A stretch of DNA of 64,000 bases from Streptomyces sp. 6-11-2. Its GTDB lineage: Bacteria; Actinomycetota; Actinomycetes; Streptomycetales; Streptomycetaceae. This document shows, in pieces, positions 35,177-43,886 of the stretch. The notes beneath the pieces were generated by a model. The model was not told the DNA's origin and ran no database searches. It saw only the letters and a list, made by a program, of their open reading frames with translations. Position 1 is the stretch's first letter; each line of letters opens with the position of its first letter. The stretch lies in contig NZ_BJOR01000001.1 of NCBI RefSeq assembly GCF_006540305.1, positions 6,944,001 to 7,008,000 of the forward strand, given 5' to 3'. A program made the translations under genes and the position numbers.

Positions 35177-37021
35177 ATGTGCGGCATCACCGGCTGGGTC
35201 TCCTACGACCGCGATCTGCGCGCCGAGGCCGCGACCCTGCGAGCCATGACCGAGACGATGGCCTGCCGCGGCCCCGACGACCGCGGCACCTGGACCGAGG
35301 GACCGGCGGCTCTCGGGCACCGCAGGCTCGCGATCATCGACCTGCCCGGCGGCCGGCAGCCCATGACCGCCGGCACCCCCGACGGCACGGTGGCGCTCGT
35401 CTACTCCGGCGAGGCCTACAACTTCACCGAGCTGCGCGCCGAACTGGCCGCGCGCGGCCACCGCTTCACCACCGACTCCGACACCGAGGTCGTCCTGCGC
35501 GGCTACCTGGAGTGGGGCGACGCCGTGGCCGAGCACCTCAACGGCATGTACGCCTTCGCGATCTGGGACGGCCGCCACGACGAACTCGTCATGATCCGCG
35601 ACCGGATGGGCATCAAGCCCTTCTACTACCACCCCACCCCCGACGGCGTCCTCTTCGGCTCCGAGCCCAAGGCCATCCTCGCCAACCCCATGGTCCGACC
35701 CCGGGTCACCCTGGACGGCCTGCGCGAGCTGTTCACTTTCGTCAAGACCCCGGGCCACGCCGTCTGGGACGGCATGCGCGAGGTCGAGCCCGGAACCGTC
35801 GTCACCGTCGGCCGCACCGGCCTGCGCACCCGCGTCTACTGGCGGCTGCGGACCCTGCCCCACCCCGACGACCGCGACACCACCGTCGCCACGGTGCGCA
35901 CCCTGCTGGACGACATCGTGCGCCGCCAGCTCGTGGCCGACGTACCCCGCTGCACCCTGCTCTCCGGCGGCCTGGACTCCTCCGCCATGACCGCGCTGGC
36001 CGCCCGCCGCCTGGCCGAGCAGGGCGAGAAGGTGCGCAGCTTCGCCGTCGACTTCGTCGGACAGAGCGACCACTTCGTCGCGGACGACCTGCGCGCCACC
36101 CCCGACACGCCGTTCGTGCACGACGTGGCGCGCGCCGCCGACACCGACCACCAGGACATCGTGCTCGACGCGCACACCCTCGCCGACCCGGAGATCCGCC
36201 GGAAGGTGGTCCACGCCCGAGACCTGCCGATGGGCTTCGGCGACATGGACGCCTCCCTGTACCTGCTGTTCCGCAGCATCCGGGACCACTCCACCGTCGC
36301 CCTGTCCGGCGAGTCCGCCGACGAGGTCTTCGGCGGCTACCAGCACTTCTTCGACGAGGAGGCGCGCCGCGCCGACACCTTCCCCTGGCTGGTGCGCTTC
36401 CAGCGCGACTTCGGCGACGACGCCGGTGTCCTGCGCCCCGACCTCGCCCGGGCCCTCGACCTGCGCGCCTACGTCGCCGACGGCTACCGCGCCGCCATCG
36501 CCGCCGTCAGCCGCCTCGACGGCGAGAGCGACTTCGAGTTCCGGATGCGGCAGATCTGCCACCTCCACCTGACCCGCTTCGTCCGGGCCCTGCTCGACCG
36601 CAAGGACCGGATGAGCATGGCGGTCGGCCTGGAGGTCCGCGTCCCCTACTGCGACCACCGCCTGGTCGAGTACGTCTACAACGCGCCCTGGGCCCTGAAG
36701 TCCTTCGACGGCCGGGAGAAGAGCCTGCTGCGGGAGGCGACCGCGGACCTGCTGCCCAAGTCCGTCTACGACAGGGTCAAGAGCCCCTACCCGTCCACCC
36801 AGGACCCCAAGTACGCCCTCGCCCTCCAGGACCACGCCAAGGACCTGCTCGGCCGGCCGGGGCACCCGGTCTTCGACCTCGTGGATCAGGAACGGCTGCG
36901 CCGCCTCGCGCACAGCGACACCCCCCTCGGCGGCAACCAGGCGGCGCGACGCGGCCTGGAGCGGACCCTCGACCTGGCCGTCTGGCTGGACCTGTACCGG
37001 CCCCGGATCGTCACCGGCTGA
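35177..37021 (+). CDS. asnB: Asparagine synthase (glutamine-hydrolysing)
   Basis: 614 residues starting MCGITGWVS; Cys2 is the N-terminal nucleophile of the class II glutaminase domain (residues 1-~210, with RGPDDRGTW, GHRRLAIIDL and YNFTELRAEL). The C-terminal synthetase domain has the ATP-pyrophosphatase loop LLSGGLDSSAM and GESADEVFGGY. It converts aspartate, glutamine and ATP to asparagine and glutamate. Start supported by GCAGGAGG seven to eight bases upstream. No peptide-biosynthesis neighbours are seen, so primary metabolism is likely, although AsnB paralogues can amidate other acids. Confidence 0.93.
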   Translation: MCGITGWVSYDRDLRAEAATLRAMTETMACRGPDDRGTWTEGPAALGHRRLAIIDLPGGRQPMTAGTPDGTVALVYSGEAYNFTELRAELAARGHRFTTDSDTEVVLRGYLEWGDAVAEHLNGMYAFAIWDGRHDELVMIRDRMGIKPFYYHPTPDGVLFGSEPKAILANPMVRPRVTLDGLRELFTFVKTPGHAVWDGMREVEPGTVVTVGRTGLRTRVYWRLRTLPHPDDRDTTVATVRTLLDDIVRRQLVADVPRCTLLSGGLDSSAMTALAARRLAEQGEKVRSFAVDFVGQSDHFVADDLRATPDTPFVHDVARAADTDHQDIVLDAHTLADPEIRRKVVHARDLPMGFGDMDASLYLLFRSIRDHSTVALSGESADEVFGGYQHFFDEEARRADTFPWLVRFQRDFGDDAGVLRPDLARALDLRAYVADGYRAAIAAVSRLDGESDFEFRMRQICHLHLTRFVRALLDRKDRMSMAVGLEVRVPYCDHRLVEYVYNAPWALKSFDGREKSLLREATADLLPKSVYDRVKSPYPSTQDPKYALALQDHAKDLLGRPGHPVFDLVDQERLRRLAHSDTPLGGNQAARRGLERTLDLAVWLDLYRPRIVTG

Positions 37022-37027
37022 GCCCGG

Positions 37028-38635
37028 TCAGCCGCTCGCGTCCGGCTCCCGGTCCGCGCCGCACGAGCTGCCGTCGGCCGGCAGGGAGCCGTACAGCAGG
37101 AACTCGTTCACCTTCTTGTGCACGCACCGGGAGGACAGGTACCCGGTGTGCCCGTCGGCCCGGTTGTCGAGCACCACGGCGGACGGGCCGAGCCGCCGCG
37201 CCGTCTCCAGCGTCCAGCGGTACGGGGTCGCCGGGTCGCCGCGGGTACCGACCAGCAGCATCCTCGCCGTGTCGACGTTCTTCACCTTCTCGCGGATGAA
37301 GCCGGTGCCCTTGGGACGGCCGTAGCACATCAGGAGCTCGTTCAGCCGGGCGCGGCCGAAGACCGGCGAGGCCTGCTCGTACTCGGCGCTCAGCCGGCCG
37401 AGGTCCCTGGTGAGCTGCGCGGCACCGGGCCGGTCGGGATCGTCGGCGCAGTTGACCGCCATGGTCGCGGCGGGCTGGTTGTCCGGCGGTATCCCGGCGG
37501 GGCCGACCAGACCACCGTCCGCCGGACGCGGCGCGCTCCGCCGTCCCGGCAGGGTGCCGCCCCCCAGGGTGAAGGCCTCGATGCCGTGCGTGTCGCCGTC
37601 CTCCACCAGGGAGGCCATCGCCCGTTCCAGGGTGGGCCACAACCGCCTGCTGTAGAGCGCCTGCCCGACCGCCCGGGCGAGGTCCTGGCCCGACAGCCGG
37701 CCGCCGAACCCGTTCGGCACCGGGTTCGCGTCGAGCGAGCGGACGAGCTGGACCATCTGGTCACCGGCCGCGCGGCGGTCGTCGCCCAGCGGGCAGGCGA
37801 GGTCCTGTACGCACCAGTCGAGGAAGTCGTCGAGCGCCGTCTGCTGCGCCTCGGCGGCGACCAGCCCCTGCTCCGCCAGTGGCTCGGTCAGGGTGTCGAC
37901 CCCGTCGAGGGCCATCCTGCCGACCTTGCCGGGGAACAGCGCCGCGTACACCGCGCCGAGCCGGGTCCCGTAGGAGAAGCCCAGGTAGTCGAGCCGGTCG
38001 TCGCCGAGCGCCTGACGGATCACGTCCAGGTCCCGGGCCGCGTCGACGGTGCCCATGTGCGCCTGGACCGGGCCCGAGCGCCGGGCACACTCGGCGGCCA
38101 TCCGCTGCCACGCCGTGATTTTCTCGCGGGCGGCCTTCGGGTCGCCGAGGTTCGCGTTCCCGCCGGTCGTCCGTGCGGCCCGGTCGTCCGTGCCCAGGCC
38201 GCAGCCGACCGGAGAGGACCTGCCGACGCCCCGCGGGTCGAACGCGACCACGTCGTAACCGTTGGTCAGGTCCATGAACCGTCTGCCGTCGGTGGTCAGT
38301 CCGGGCACGCCCGCGACGCCGGGGCCGCCGAAGTCGAGCAGCACCGAGCCCCGGGAGGGGCCGGTGGCCCGGTAGCGGGCCAGGGCGAGGTCGAGGGTGC
38401 CGGCGCCGGGGTGCGCGTAGTCGAGGGGCACGGTGACCTTGCCGCACTGCAGGTCCGGCGGGGCGCCCGCCTCGCACGCCGACCACGTCACCTTCTGGCG
38501 GTAGAACCGGCTCAGGCCACCCGGCGTGTCGCTGCCGGCCCCCGCGGGCAGTCCCGCGCCGAGGACGACGAGCGTGACGGCCCCGACGCACGCGCCGCGC
38601 CGGGCCGTGCGCCGCGTCGACAGTTTGGCCGGCAT
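37028..38635 (-). CDS. Secreted tripeptidyl aminopeptidase (S33, alpha/beta hydrolase)
   Basis: 535 residues from ATG 38635 with GGAGG five bases upstream. Basic signal peptide (STRRTARRGA, then AVTLVVLGAGLPAGAG). The fold shows oxyanion strand LLDFGGPGVAG, nucleophile elbow GFSYGT and the C-terminal cap plus catalytic region LLVGTRGDPATPYRWT and ADGHTGYL, typical of the Tap/SlpD/SlpE family. It removes tripeptides from the N-terminus of extracellular proteins and may be anchored to the cell surface. Convergent with asnB, only six bases apart. Confidence 0.9.
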   Translation of the reverse strand: MPAKLSTRRTARRGACVGAVTLVVLGAGLPAGAGSDTPGGLSRFYRQKVTWSACEAGAPPDLQCGKVTVPLDYAHPGAGTLDLALARYRATGPSRGSVLLDFGGPGVAGVPGLTTDGRRFMDLTNGYDVVAFDPRGVGRSSPVGCGLGTDDRAARTTGGNANLGDPKAAREKITAWQRMAAECARRSGPVQAHMGTVDAARDLDVIRQALGDDRLDYLGFSYGTRLGAVYAALFPGKVGRMALDGVDTLTEPLAEQGLVAAEAQQTALDDFLDWCVQDLACPLGDDRRAAGDQMVQLVRSLDANPVPNGFGGRLSGQDLARAVGQALYSRRLWPTLERAMASLVEDGDTHGIEAFTLGGGTLPGRRSAPRPADGGLVGPAGIPPDNQPAATMAVNCADDPDRPGAAQLTRDLGRLSAEYEQASPVFGRARLNELLMCYGRPKGTGFIREKVKNVDTARMLLVGTRGDPATPYRWTLETARRLGPSAVVLDNRADGHTGYLSSRCVHKKVNEFLLYGSLPADGSSCGADREPDASG

Positions 38636-38899
38636 GGACGCCTCCAGCAACGCTCCGCCGCGGGCCGGGAACAGGCCTTCGCCCACCCTAGGCGGCCCCT
38701 CCGAACGCCGCCTCCCGGCGGCCGGCCGCACGGTCGCCGCACCGGGACCCGCCGCCCGGCGCCGGCGGCTTCGTGCATCGTTCGATAACAGGCCCCCCGA
38801 TGGGGTGAAAGGACGACAGGCCATAACCCCGAATCCTTCACCAGCGTTTTACGGGGTGCGGGTGAGCGCCCGCGACCATGTCTGGAAGGCAGGGAACCT

Positions 38900-39562
38900 A
38901 TGAAACGGGTCACCCGGAACAGTGTGATCGCCGTGGCCGCCGCCTCCGGCGCGATGGCGATGGCCATGCCGGTGTCCGCCTTCGCGGCGGACGGGGCCGC
39001 GGCGGAGGGTGTCGCGGCCGGCTCACCCGGTGTGCTCTCCGGCAACACCATCCAGCTGCCGGTGGACGTTCCGGTGAACGTGTGCGGGAACACCGTGGAC
39101 GTGGTGGGGCTTCTCAACCCCGCGGCGGGCAACCGGTGCGCCAACGCGTCCGACGGGAGGGACCGGACGCCGGCAGCCGACGGTGCGGCGGCACAGGCGA
39201 GCACAGAGGATTCCCCGGGTGTGGTCTCCGGCAACACCATCCAGCTGCCCGTGCACGTTCCGGTGAACGTCACCGGCAACAGCGTGAACGTGGGGGGCAT
39301 CGGCAACGCGGCCTCCGGCAACACGTCGACGAACACCCCGGGGCACCACGTCGCCCCGACGCCCGCGCCGCCCGTGCGGTCCGAACCGCAGCGGCAGCCG
39401 AGGCCCGTGACCGACATCGAGCCCGCGGCCGTGCCGCAGGCGCAGGCGACGCTCGCCCACACCGGCGCGGATCAGACCGTGCCGGTGGTGGCCGCGGGGG
39501 CGGCCCTGGTGCTCGGCGGAGCCGTCCTGTACCGGCGTTGCCGGCCCGGCGCGTACCGCTGA
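38900..39562 (+). CDS. Long chaplin with sortase sorting signal
   Basis: 220 residues: signal peptide (1-29/30), chaplin domain 1 (~42-82, SPGVLSGNTIQLPVDVPVNV with Cys62 and Cys80), chaplin domain 2 (~105-145, SPGVVSGNTIQLPVHVPVNV), a Pro-rich linker, LAHTG (185-189), a hydrophobic helix and an Arg-rich tail. LAxTG is the class E sortase signal that links long chaplins (ChpA-C) to peptidoglycan. Chaplins assemble into amyloid-like films on aerial hyphae. Domain 2 has lost both cysteines. Start backed by GGAAGGCAGGGA. Confidence 0.95.
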   Translation: MKRVTRNSVIAVAAASGAMAMAMPVSAFAADGAAAEGVAAGSPGVLSGNTIQLPVDVPVNVCGNTVDVVGLLNPAAGNRCANASDGRDRTPAADGAAAQASTEDSPGVVSGNTIQLPVHVPVNVTGNSVNVGGIGNAASGNTSTNTPGHHVAPTPAPPVRSEPQRQPRPVTDIEPAAVPQAQATLAHTGADQTVPVVAAGAALVLGGAVLYRRCRPGAYR

Positions 39563-39693
39563 AGCGGCCCGCGACCGCGGCGCAGGCTCACCGGACCTGG
39601 CCGGTGGGCCTCCGCCCGGTGCGGCCCCCGGGGCGCGGGTCCCGCACCGAAAACCTGTTGCCGTGGACGTCCGCGGTCTGTTCCAGTCGGGGT

Positions 39694-40470
39694 ATGGATC
39701 ACGCTGCGGTACTCGCCCTGTACGACCGGGACCTGCGCGAGGGCGCTCGCCCCGACGGCCCCGGCATGCGCGTGGAGCGCGCCGGGAAGGTGGTGCGCCA
39801 GGTCGGCTCGGAGCAGGACTGGAACGGCGTGCTGTGGTCGGACCTCGACGAGGCCTGCGTGGACGCCGCGATCGCCGAGCAGACGGCCCGCTACGGCGAG
39901 TCCGGCCTCGCCTTCGAGTGGAAGGTGTACGGGCACGACCGCCCCGCGGACCTCGGGCGGCGTCTGCTGGGCGCCGGCTTCGCCCCCGAGCCGCGGGAGA
40001 CGCTGATGGTCGGCGAGATCACCGATCTGCACCTCGACGGCGAGCCGCCCGAGGGCGTTCGCCTGCGCACGGTCACCGACGAGGCGGGTGTCGACCTGCT
40101 GGTCGGCGTGCACGAGCAGGCGTTCGGTACGGACGGCTCCCGTCTGCGCCACCGCCTCCTCGACCGGCTCGCCGCCGAGCCGGACACGCTCGTCGCCGTC
40201 GTCGCCCTCGCCGGTGACGTGCCGGTGAGCGCGGCGCGCATGGAGCTGGTGCCCGGGACACCGTTCGCGGGCCTGTGGGGCGGTGGTACCGCAGAGGGCT
40301 GGCGGGGCCGCGGCATCTATCGCGCCCTCGTCGCCCACCGCGCCCGTGCCGCCGCCGACCGCGGCTACCGCTACCTCCAGGTCGACGCCTCCAGCCAGAG
40401 CCGCCCCATCCTCGAACGCCTCGGCTTCGTCGCGCTGACCACCACGACGCCGTACGTGTACGAGCCGTGA
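39694..40470 (+). CDS. GNAT-family N-acetyltransferase
   Basis: 258 residues from MDHAAVLALYDRDL. The C-terminal half is a GNAT domain with VSAARMELV, LWGGGTAEGWRGRGIYRALVAH containing the acetyl-CoA loop WRGRGIY, and YLQVDASSQSRPILERLGF. The N-terminal half (residues 1-120) is a divergent GNAT-like or lid domain common in this actinobacterial group. Substrate unknown. No ribosome site is obvious, and the gene is preceded by a 131-bp gap after the chaplin gene. Confidence 0.85.
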   Translation: MDHAAVLALYDRDLREGARPDGPGMRVERAGKVVRQVGSEQDWNGVLWSDLDEACVDAAIAEQTARYGESGLAFEWKVYGHDRPADLGRRLLGAGFAPEPRETLMVGEITDLHLDGEPPEGVRLRTVTDEAGVDLLVGVHEQAFGTDGSRLRHRLLDRLAAEPDTLVAVVALAGDVPVSAARMELVPGTPFAGLWGGGTAEGWRGRGIYRALVAHRARAAADRGYRYLQVDASSQSRPILERLGFVALTTTTPYVYEP

Positions 40471-40501
40471 GCCGTCTGCCGGTCCGAGCGGGGTCGCCGG
40501 C

Positions 40502-40768
40502 TCAGCGGTGACCCGCCTTCGCCCGGTCCAGCGCGGTGACCCCCACCGCGGCGAGGGCGATCTGGATGAGCCACTCGATCCAGTCGACCCCCTTGGTGTC
40601 GGCGACACCGAGCGCGGAGGCGATCGCCGCGCCGACCAGGGCGGCCACGATGCCGATGAGGATCGTCCAGAGAACGCCTATGTGCTGGCGGCCGGGAACG
40701 ACGAGCCGTCCCAGGACACCGATGATCAAGCCGATGACGATGGCACTGATGATGCCCGTGATCTCCAT
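40502..40768 (-). CDS. GlsB/YeaQ/YmgE-type membrane stress protein
   Basis: 88 residues from MEITGIISAIVIGLIIGVLG. Three membrane helices with glycine-zipper character (VLWTILIGIVAALVGAAIAS, LIQIALAAVGVTAL) and GRLVVPGRQ between the first two mark the transglycosylase-associated/YeaQ family. These small membrane proteins are often induced in stress. The start is preceded by GAGGGG. It converges on the acetyltransferase gene. Confidence 0.85.
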   Translation of the reverse strand: MEITGIISAIVIGLIIGVLGRLVVPGRQHIGVLWTILIGIVAALVGAAIASALGVADTKGVDWIEWLIQIALAAVGVTALDRAKAGHR

Positions 40769-40912
40769 CTTCCGCCCCTCTGCGTCGTGACCCCCGCGCC
40801 CTTCGAATGCCCGCTGGAACCGGAGCCACACCGATCGGATCCACCGCCCCGGCTTGACGTGCAGGTGACTGCCTGCGCAACTGGAGTAGGGGATCACGCG
40901 GGTGACTCGGGG

Positions 40913-41069
40913 ATGGACAGGGTCTCCAAGGCACTCGCCGACGAGATCCGCAGGGGGGCGGGAGAAGCTGCACCACCTCGATCCGGTCCCGCTCCACGGG
41001 ATCCAGGAGCGATGGATCGACAAGTTCGAGCGCCCGCGTCCGAGCGTGTTGGGCGCCGTGAAGCGATGA
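40913..41069 (+). pseudogene. ArsR-family regulator gene with internal deletion
   Basis: The first 14 codons from ATG 40913 (MDRVSKALADEIRR) match the start of ArsR regulators that pair with SRPBCC genes. They run directly into a second frame that reads GREKLHHLDPVPLHGIQERW and WIDKFERP, then VLGAVKR and TGA at 41067-41069, the classic C-terminus of the same family. About 50-60 central codons carrying the DNA-binding helices are missing and the two parts are out of frame. It lies 12 bases before the SRPBCC gene, its normal operon partner. Confidence 0.85.
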
Positions 41070-41081
41070 GCCGAGGAAGCC

Positions 41082-41543
41082 ATGCCCGACCCGCCGAGCT
41101 ATGTGTACGTCATCTACATCGAGAGCACGCCCGAAACGGCCTGGGACGCCCTCACGGACGCCGATCTGACCGCCGTGTACTGGTGCCACAGCAATGTCTC
41201 GGACTGGCGGCCCGGCTCCCGCTGGGAGCATGTCCGCACCGACGGTTCGGGCGTCGCCGACGTGGTCGGCACGGTGGTCGAGGCCGACCGCCCCACCCGT
41301 CTGGTGACGACCTGGGCCGCGCCCGAGGACGCGGAGCGGCCGGACAGGCACTCCCGGGTCACCTTCGACATCCGGCCGCACGGGGACATCGTCCGCCTCA
41401 CCGTCACCCACGAGGACCTCAACGACGAGGGCGAACTCGCCGACGTCGCGGGCGGCTGGCCGGCGGTCCTGTCCAATCTCAAGTCCCTCGTGGAGACCGG
41501 CAGTCCGCTTCCCCAGGACCCCTGGCTGGTGCCCGGTCACTGA
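41082..41543 (+). CDS. SRPBCC/AHSA1-family protein
   Basis: 153 residues, start backed by CCGAGGAAG. The START-like fold is recognised from YVYVIYIESTPETAWDALTD, VSDWRPGSRWEH and LTVTHEDL, ending in GGWPAVLSNLKSLVETG. The AHSA1-like subgroup binds hydrophobic ligands or acts as an accessory protein, with no fixed activity. Such genes usually follow an ArsR repressor; here the repressor gene is broken, so expression may be unregulated. Confidence 0.88.
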   Translation: MPDPPSYVYVIYIESTPETAWDALTDADLTAVYWCHSNVSDWRPGSRWEHVRTDGSGVADVVGTVVEADRPTRLVTTWAAPEDAERPDRHSRVTFDIRPHGDIVRLTVTHEDLNDEGELADVAGGWPAVLSNLKSLVETGSPLPQDPWLVPGH

Positions 41544-41563
41544 CCCGGGGAGAGCCGGTCCGC

Positions 41564-42292
41564 TCACGCGCGGGCCGGACCGGGCTTCTCGCACCGTTCG
41601 TGCATCGCATACCGGTCCTCACCGCACGCCTGCTGCTCCAGGCGGCGGCGCAACTGGTGCAGGCCCCGGCGGGCGTGGCTCTTGACGGTGCCCAGCGGCC
41701 AGCCTGTGCGCGCCGCGATCTGCGTCTGGGTCAGGTCCTCGAAGAAGGCCAGGCGCAGCACGCGCCGCTGAGCGGTCGGGAGCCGGTCCAGCTCGTACCG
41801 GACCAGCACGCGGTCCAGGGCGGCCTCCGGCCGGCCGCAGGACGGATCGGCGGTGCCCAGGGCCGCCCCGGCGGCCGCGACCAGCTCCCCGCGACGGGTC
41901 CTGGCGGACAGCGCGTCGGCGATCCTGCGCCGGGTGATGCCGACGATCCACCCGGCGAGCGGGCCGCGTTCGGGCCGGTAGCCGTGCCTGCCCCGCCAGA
42001 CACCGAGGAAGACCTGCTGGGTCACGTCCTCCGCCTCCTTGGAGTCCCCCAGGGACCGCCAGGCCAGCGTGTGGACCAGGGCCGACCAGCGGTGGTAGGC
42101 GGCGGCCAGGCAGGCGTCGTCGCCCGCCACCAGGCCGCGCGCGAGCTCCTCGTCGGGCTCCCGCGCGGACACTTCCGTGAGACGGTCCGCAGCGCAAGGG
42201 CAAGCGCAAGCGGAAGCCGACGCGGCAGCGGCAGCGGCAGCGGCAGCGGGATGCGCGGTGTCGGTCGGGACGGAGGTCGGATGCGGTGTCAT
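41564..42292 (-). CDS. ECF-type sigma factor with Ala-rich N-terminus
   Basis: 242 residues from ATG 42292, with AGGAGCC six bases upstream. Region 2 is seen in AWRSLGDSKEAEDVTQQVFL and GWIVGITRRRIADAL; region 4 in LPTAQRRVLRLAFFEDLTQT and GWPLGTVKSHARRGLHQLRR. The first ~40 residues are Ala-rich and Cys-containing (SASACACPC), encoded partly by a GCAGCG repeat. No anti-sigma gene is adjacent. It is downstream of and co-oriented with a photolyase and a DUF2867-type oxidoreductase gene, a grouping reminiscent of LitS-like light-responsive sigma factors; that link is inference. Confidence 0.88.
   Translation of the reverse strand: MTPHPTSVPTDTAHPAAAAAAAAASASACACPCAADRLTEVSAREPDEELARGLVAGDDACLAAAYHRWSALVHTLAWRSLGDSKEAEDVTQQVFLGVWRGRHGYRPERGPLAGWIVGITRRRIADALSARTRRGELVAAAGAALGTADPSCGRPEAALDRVLVRYELDRLPTAQRRVLRLAFFEDLTQTQIAARTGWPLGTVKSHARRGLHQLRRRLEQQACGEDRYAMHERCEKPGPARA
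42225..42248. repeat. (GCAGCG)x4 hexanucleotide repeat
   Basis: Four perfect copies lie within the 5' end of the sigma factor gene and encode alternating alanine codons on the minus strand. Slippage would add or remove Ala-Ala pairs without breaking the frame. Confidence 0.8.
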
Positions 42293-42410
42293 GACGACGG
42301 CTCCTGTGACGGTTCCCGGGGCTCGCCCCCGTTCCGCCATCGTGTGATCCCCGGCGCGTCGTCCTCAACTTGCATCGATGCTGCGTCGTTTTCGGGGTGC
42401 CCGCGGATCC

Positions 42411-43784
42411 TCACTCGCGTCCGCGGGCACGCTTGAAGCGGGCCAGCCCCTCGGACAGTTCCACGACCGGGTCCGGGTAGTCGAGGGCGGCCCGCGCCGG
42501 ACCCCGGAGCTTCCACGGCTCGTGCACGGCCGGCCCGTCCAGTCCGGCGAGTTCGGGCACCCAGCGGCGTACGTACGTGCCGTCGGGGTCGTACCGCTTG
42601 GCCTGGGTGACGGGGTTGAGCACCCGGTTGGGCCGGGTGTCCGTGCCGGTGCCCGCCATCCACTGCCAGTTGAGCTGGTTGTTGGCGATGTCGCCGTCGA
42701 CCAGGTACCGCAGGAAGTGCCGCGCGCCCACCCGCCAGTCGACGTACAGGGTCTTGGTGAGGAAGCTCGCGGTCAGCAGGCGGCCCCGGTTGTGCATCCA
42801 GCCCTCGTGCAGCAGCTGGCGCATGGCCGCGTCGACGATCGGGTAGCCGGTGCGGCCCTCCCGCCACGCCTCGACGTCCTCGCGCGCGGACCGCTCGGAC
42901 CGCCACCGGTCGTGCTTCGTGCGGTAGTCGGCGCTCGCCGCGGCGGGCCGCGCCGCCAGCACCTGGCGGTGGAAGTCGCGCCAGGCGACCTGCCGTACGA
43001 AGGCCTCCGCGCCCGGACCGCCCGCGCCGCGCGCCCGGTGCACGAGCTCGACCGGGGAGAGGGTGCCGAAATGCAGGTGCGGGGAGAGCCGGGACGTGGC
43101 GTCGCCGGCCAGGTCGTCGTGGCGCTCCTCGTAGGCGCCGACGCCGGAGCGCAGCCAGGCCGCCAACCGCTTGCGGCCCTCCGCCTCGCCGCCCGGCGCC
43201 AGTCCCGCCGACAGGTCCGCGGCGGCCGGCCGGGAAGGCAGCTCCTCGGAGGTGACGCCGTCCGGCACGCGGACGGTGCGGGGGGCGCCGCGCGGAGCGC
43301 GCAGCCGCTGTGCCGACCACTGCCGGAAGTAGGGAGTGAAGACGGCGAAGTGGTCCGAGGAGGACGGTGTCAGCGCGCCGGGCGTGACCGCCGTGGTCAC
43401 TGTGTCGTGCACGTGCAGCCGGCGTCCGTCCGCCTCCAACGCGCGCCGCAGGCGCTCCTCGCGGCGGTGGGCGAAGCCGCTGACGTCGGACGCCATGTGG
43501 ACCTCGTCGGCGTCCGCCTCGCGGGCCACCTCGCACACCTGGTCCACGAGGTCGCCGCCGCGGACGACCAGCCGGCCGCCGCGCCGGCGCAGTTCCGCGT
43601 CGAGGCCGTGGAGGCAGTCGGCGAGGAACGCCAGCCGGTTCGGGGCGGCGAAGCCGGCCGCGTCCACGGCCCGGTCGCGGACGAACAGCGGGACGACGTG
43701 CCGGGAGCCGTCGAGGGCGGCGCGCAGCGGCGGGTGGTCGTGCACCCGCAGGTCGGCGGTGAACAGGACGACCGAGACGTTCAT
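42411..43784 (-). CDS. phr: Deoxyribodipyrimidine photolyase
   Basis: 457 residues from ATG 43784 (GGAG six bases upstream). The N-terminal antenna-binding Rossmann domain begins VSVVLFTADLRVHDHPPL. The C-terminal FAD domain has SRLSPHLHFGTLSP, FVRQVAWRDFHRQVL, GRTGYPIVDAAMRQL, WMHNRGRLLTASFLTK and GDIANNQLNWQWMAGTGTD, the class I CPD photolyase signature. It repairs UV pyrimidine dimers using blue light. It lies between the oxidoreductase (102-bp gap) and ECF sigma (118-bp gap) genes on the same strand. Confidence 0.95.
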   Translation of the reverse strand: MNVSVVLFTADLRVHDHPPLRAALDGSRHVVPLFVRDRAVDAAGFAAPNRLAFLADCLHGLDAELRRRGGRLVVRGGDLVDQVCEVAREADADEVHMASDVSGFAHRREERLRRALEADGRRLHVHDTVTTAVTPGALTPSSSDHFAVFTPYFRQWSAQRLRAPRGAPRTVRVPDGVTSEELPSRPAAADLSAGLAPGGEAEGRKRLAAWLRSGVGAYEERHDDLAGDATSRLSPHLHFGTLSPVELVHRARGAGGPGAEAFVRQVAWRDFHRQVLAARPAAASADYRTKHDRWRSERSAREDVEAWREGRTGYPIVDAAMRQLLHEGWMHNRGRLLTASFLTKTLYVDWRVGARHFLRYLVDGDIANNQLNWQWMAGTGTDTRPNRVLNPVTQAKRYDPDGTYVRRWVPELAGLDGPAVHEPWKLRGPARAALDYPDPVVELSEGLARFKRARGRE

Positions 43785-43816
43785 GGGGGTCTCCGTGGAC
43801 GGGACGGGAAGGCCGG

Positions 43817-43850
43817 ACGGATCGCTCCGGATCGCTCCGGATCGCTCGGA
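43817..43850. repeat. Tandem 10-bp repeat GATCGCTCCG
   Basis: About three and a half head-to-tail copies lie in the gap between the oxidoreductase stop and the photolyase start. They could be a regulator-binding array or simple slippage. Confidence 0.6.
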
Positions 43851-43886
43851 TCGTTTCGGGCGCGGGGCGTCCGGCGGATGCGGGGG

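Noticed and set aside
33038..36913. Long minus-strand frame over SsgA-like and asnB genes
   Set aside because: Antisense shadow of asnB and its neighbours; no recognisable domain.
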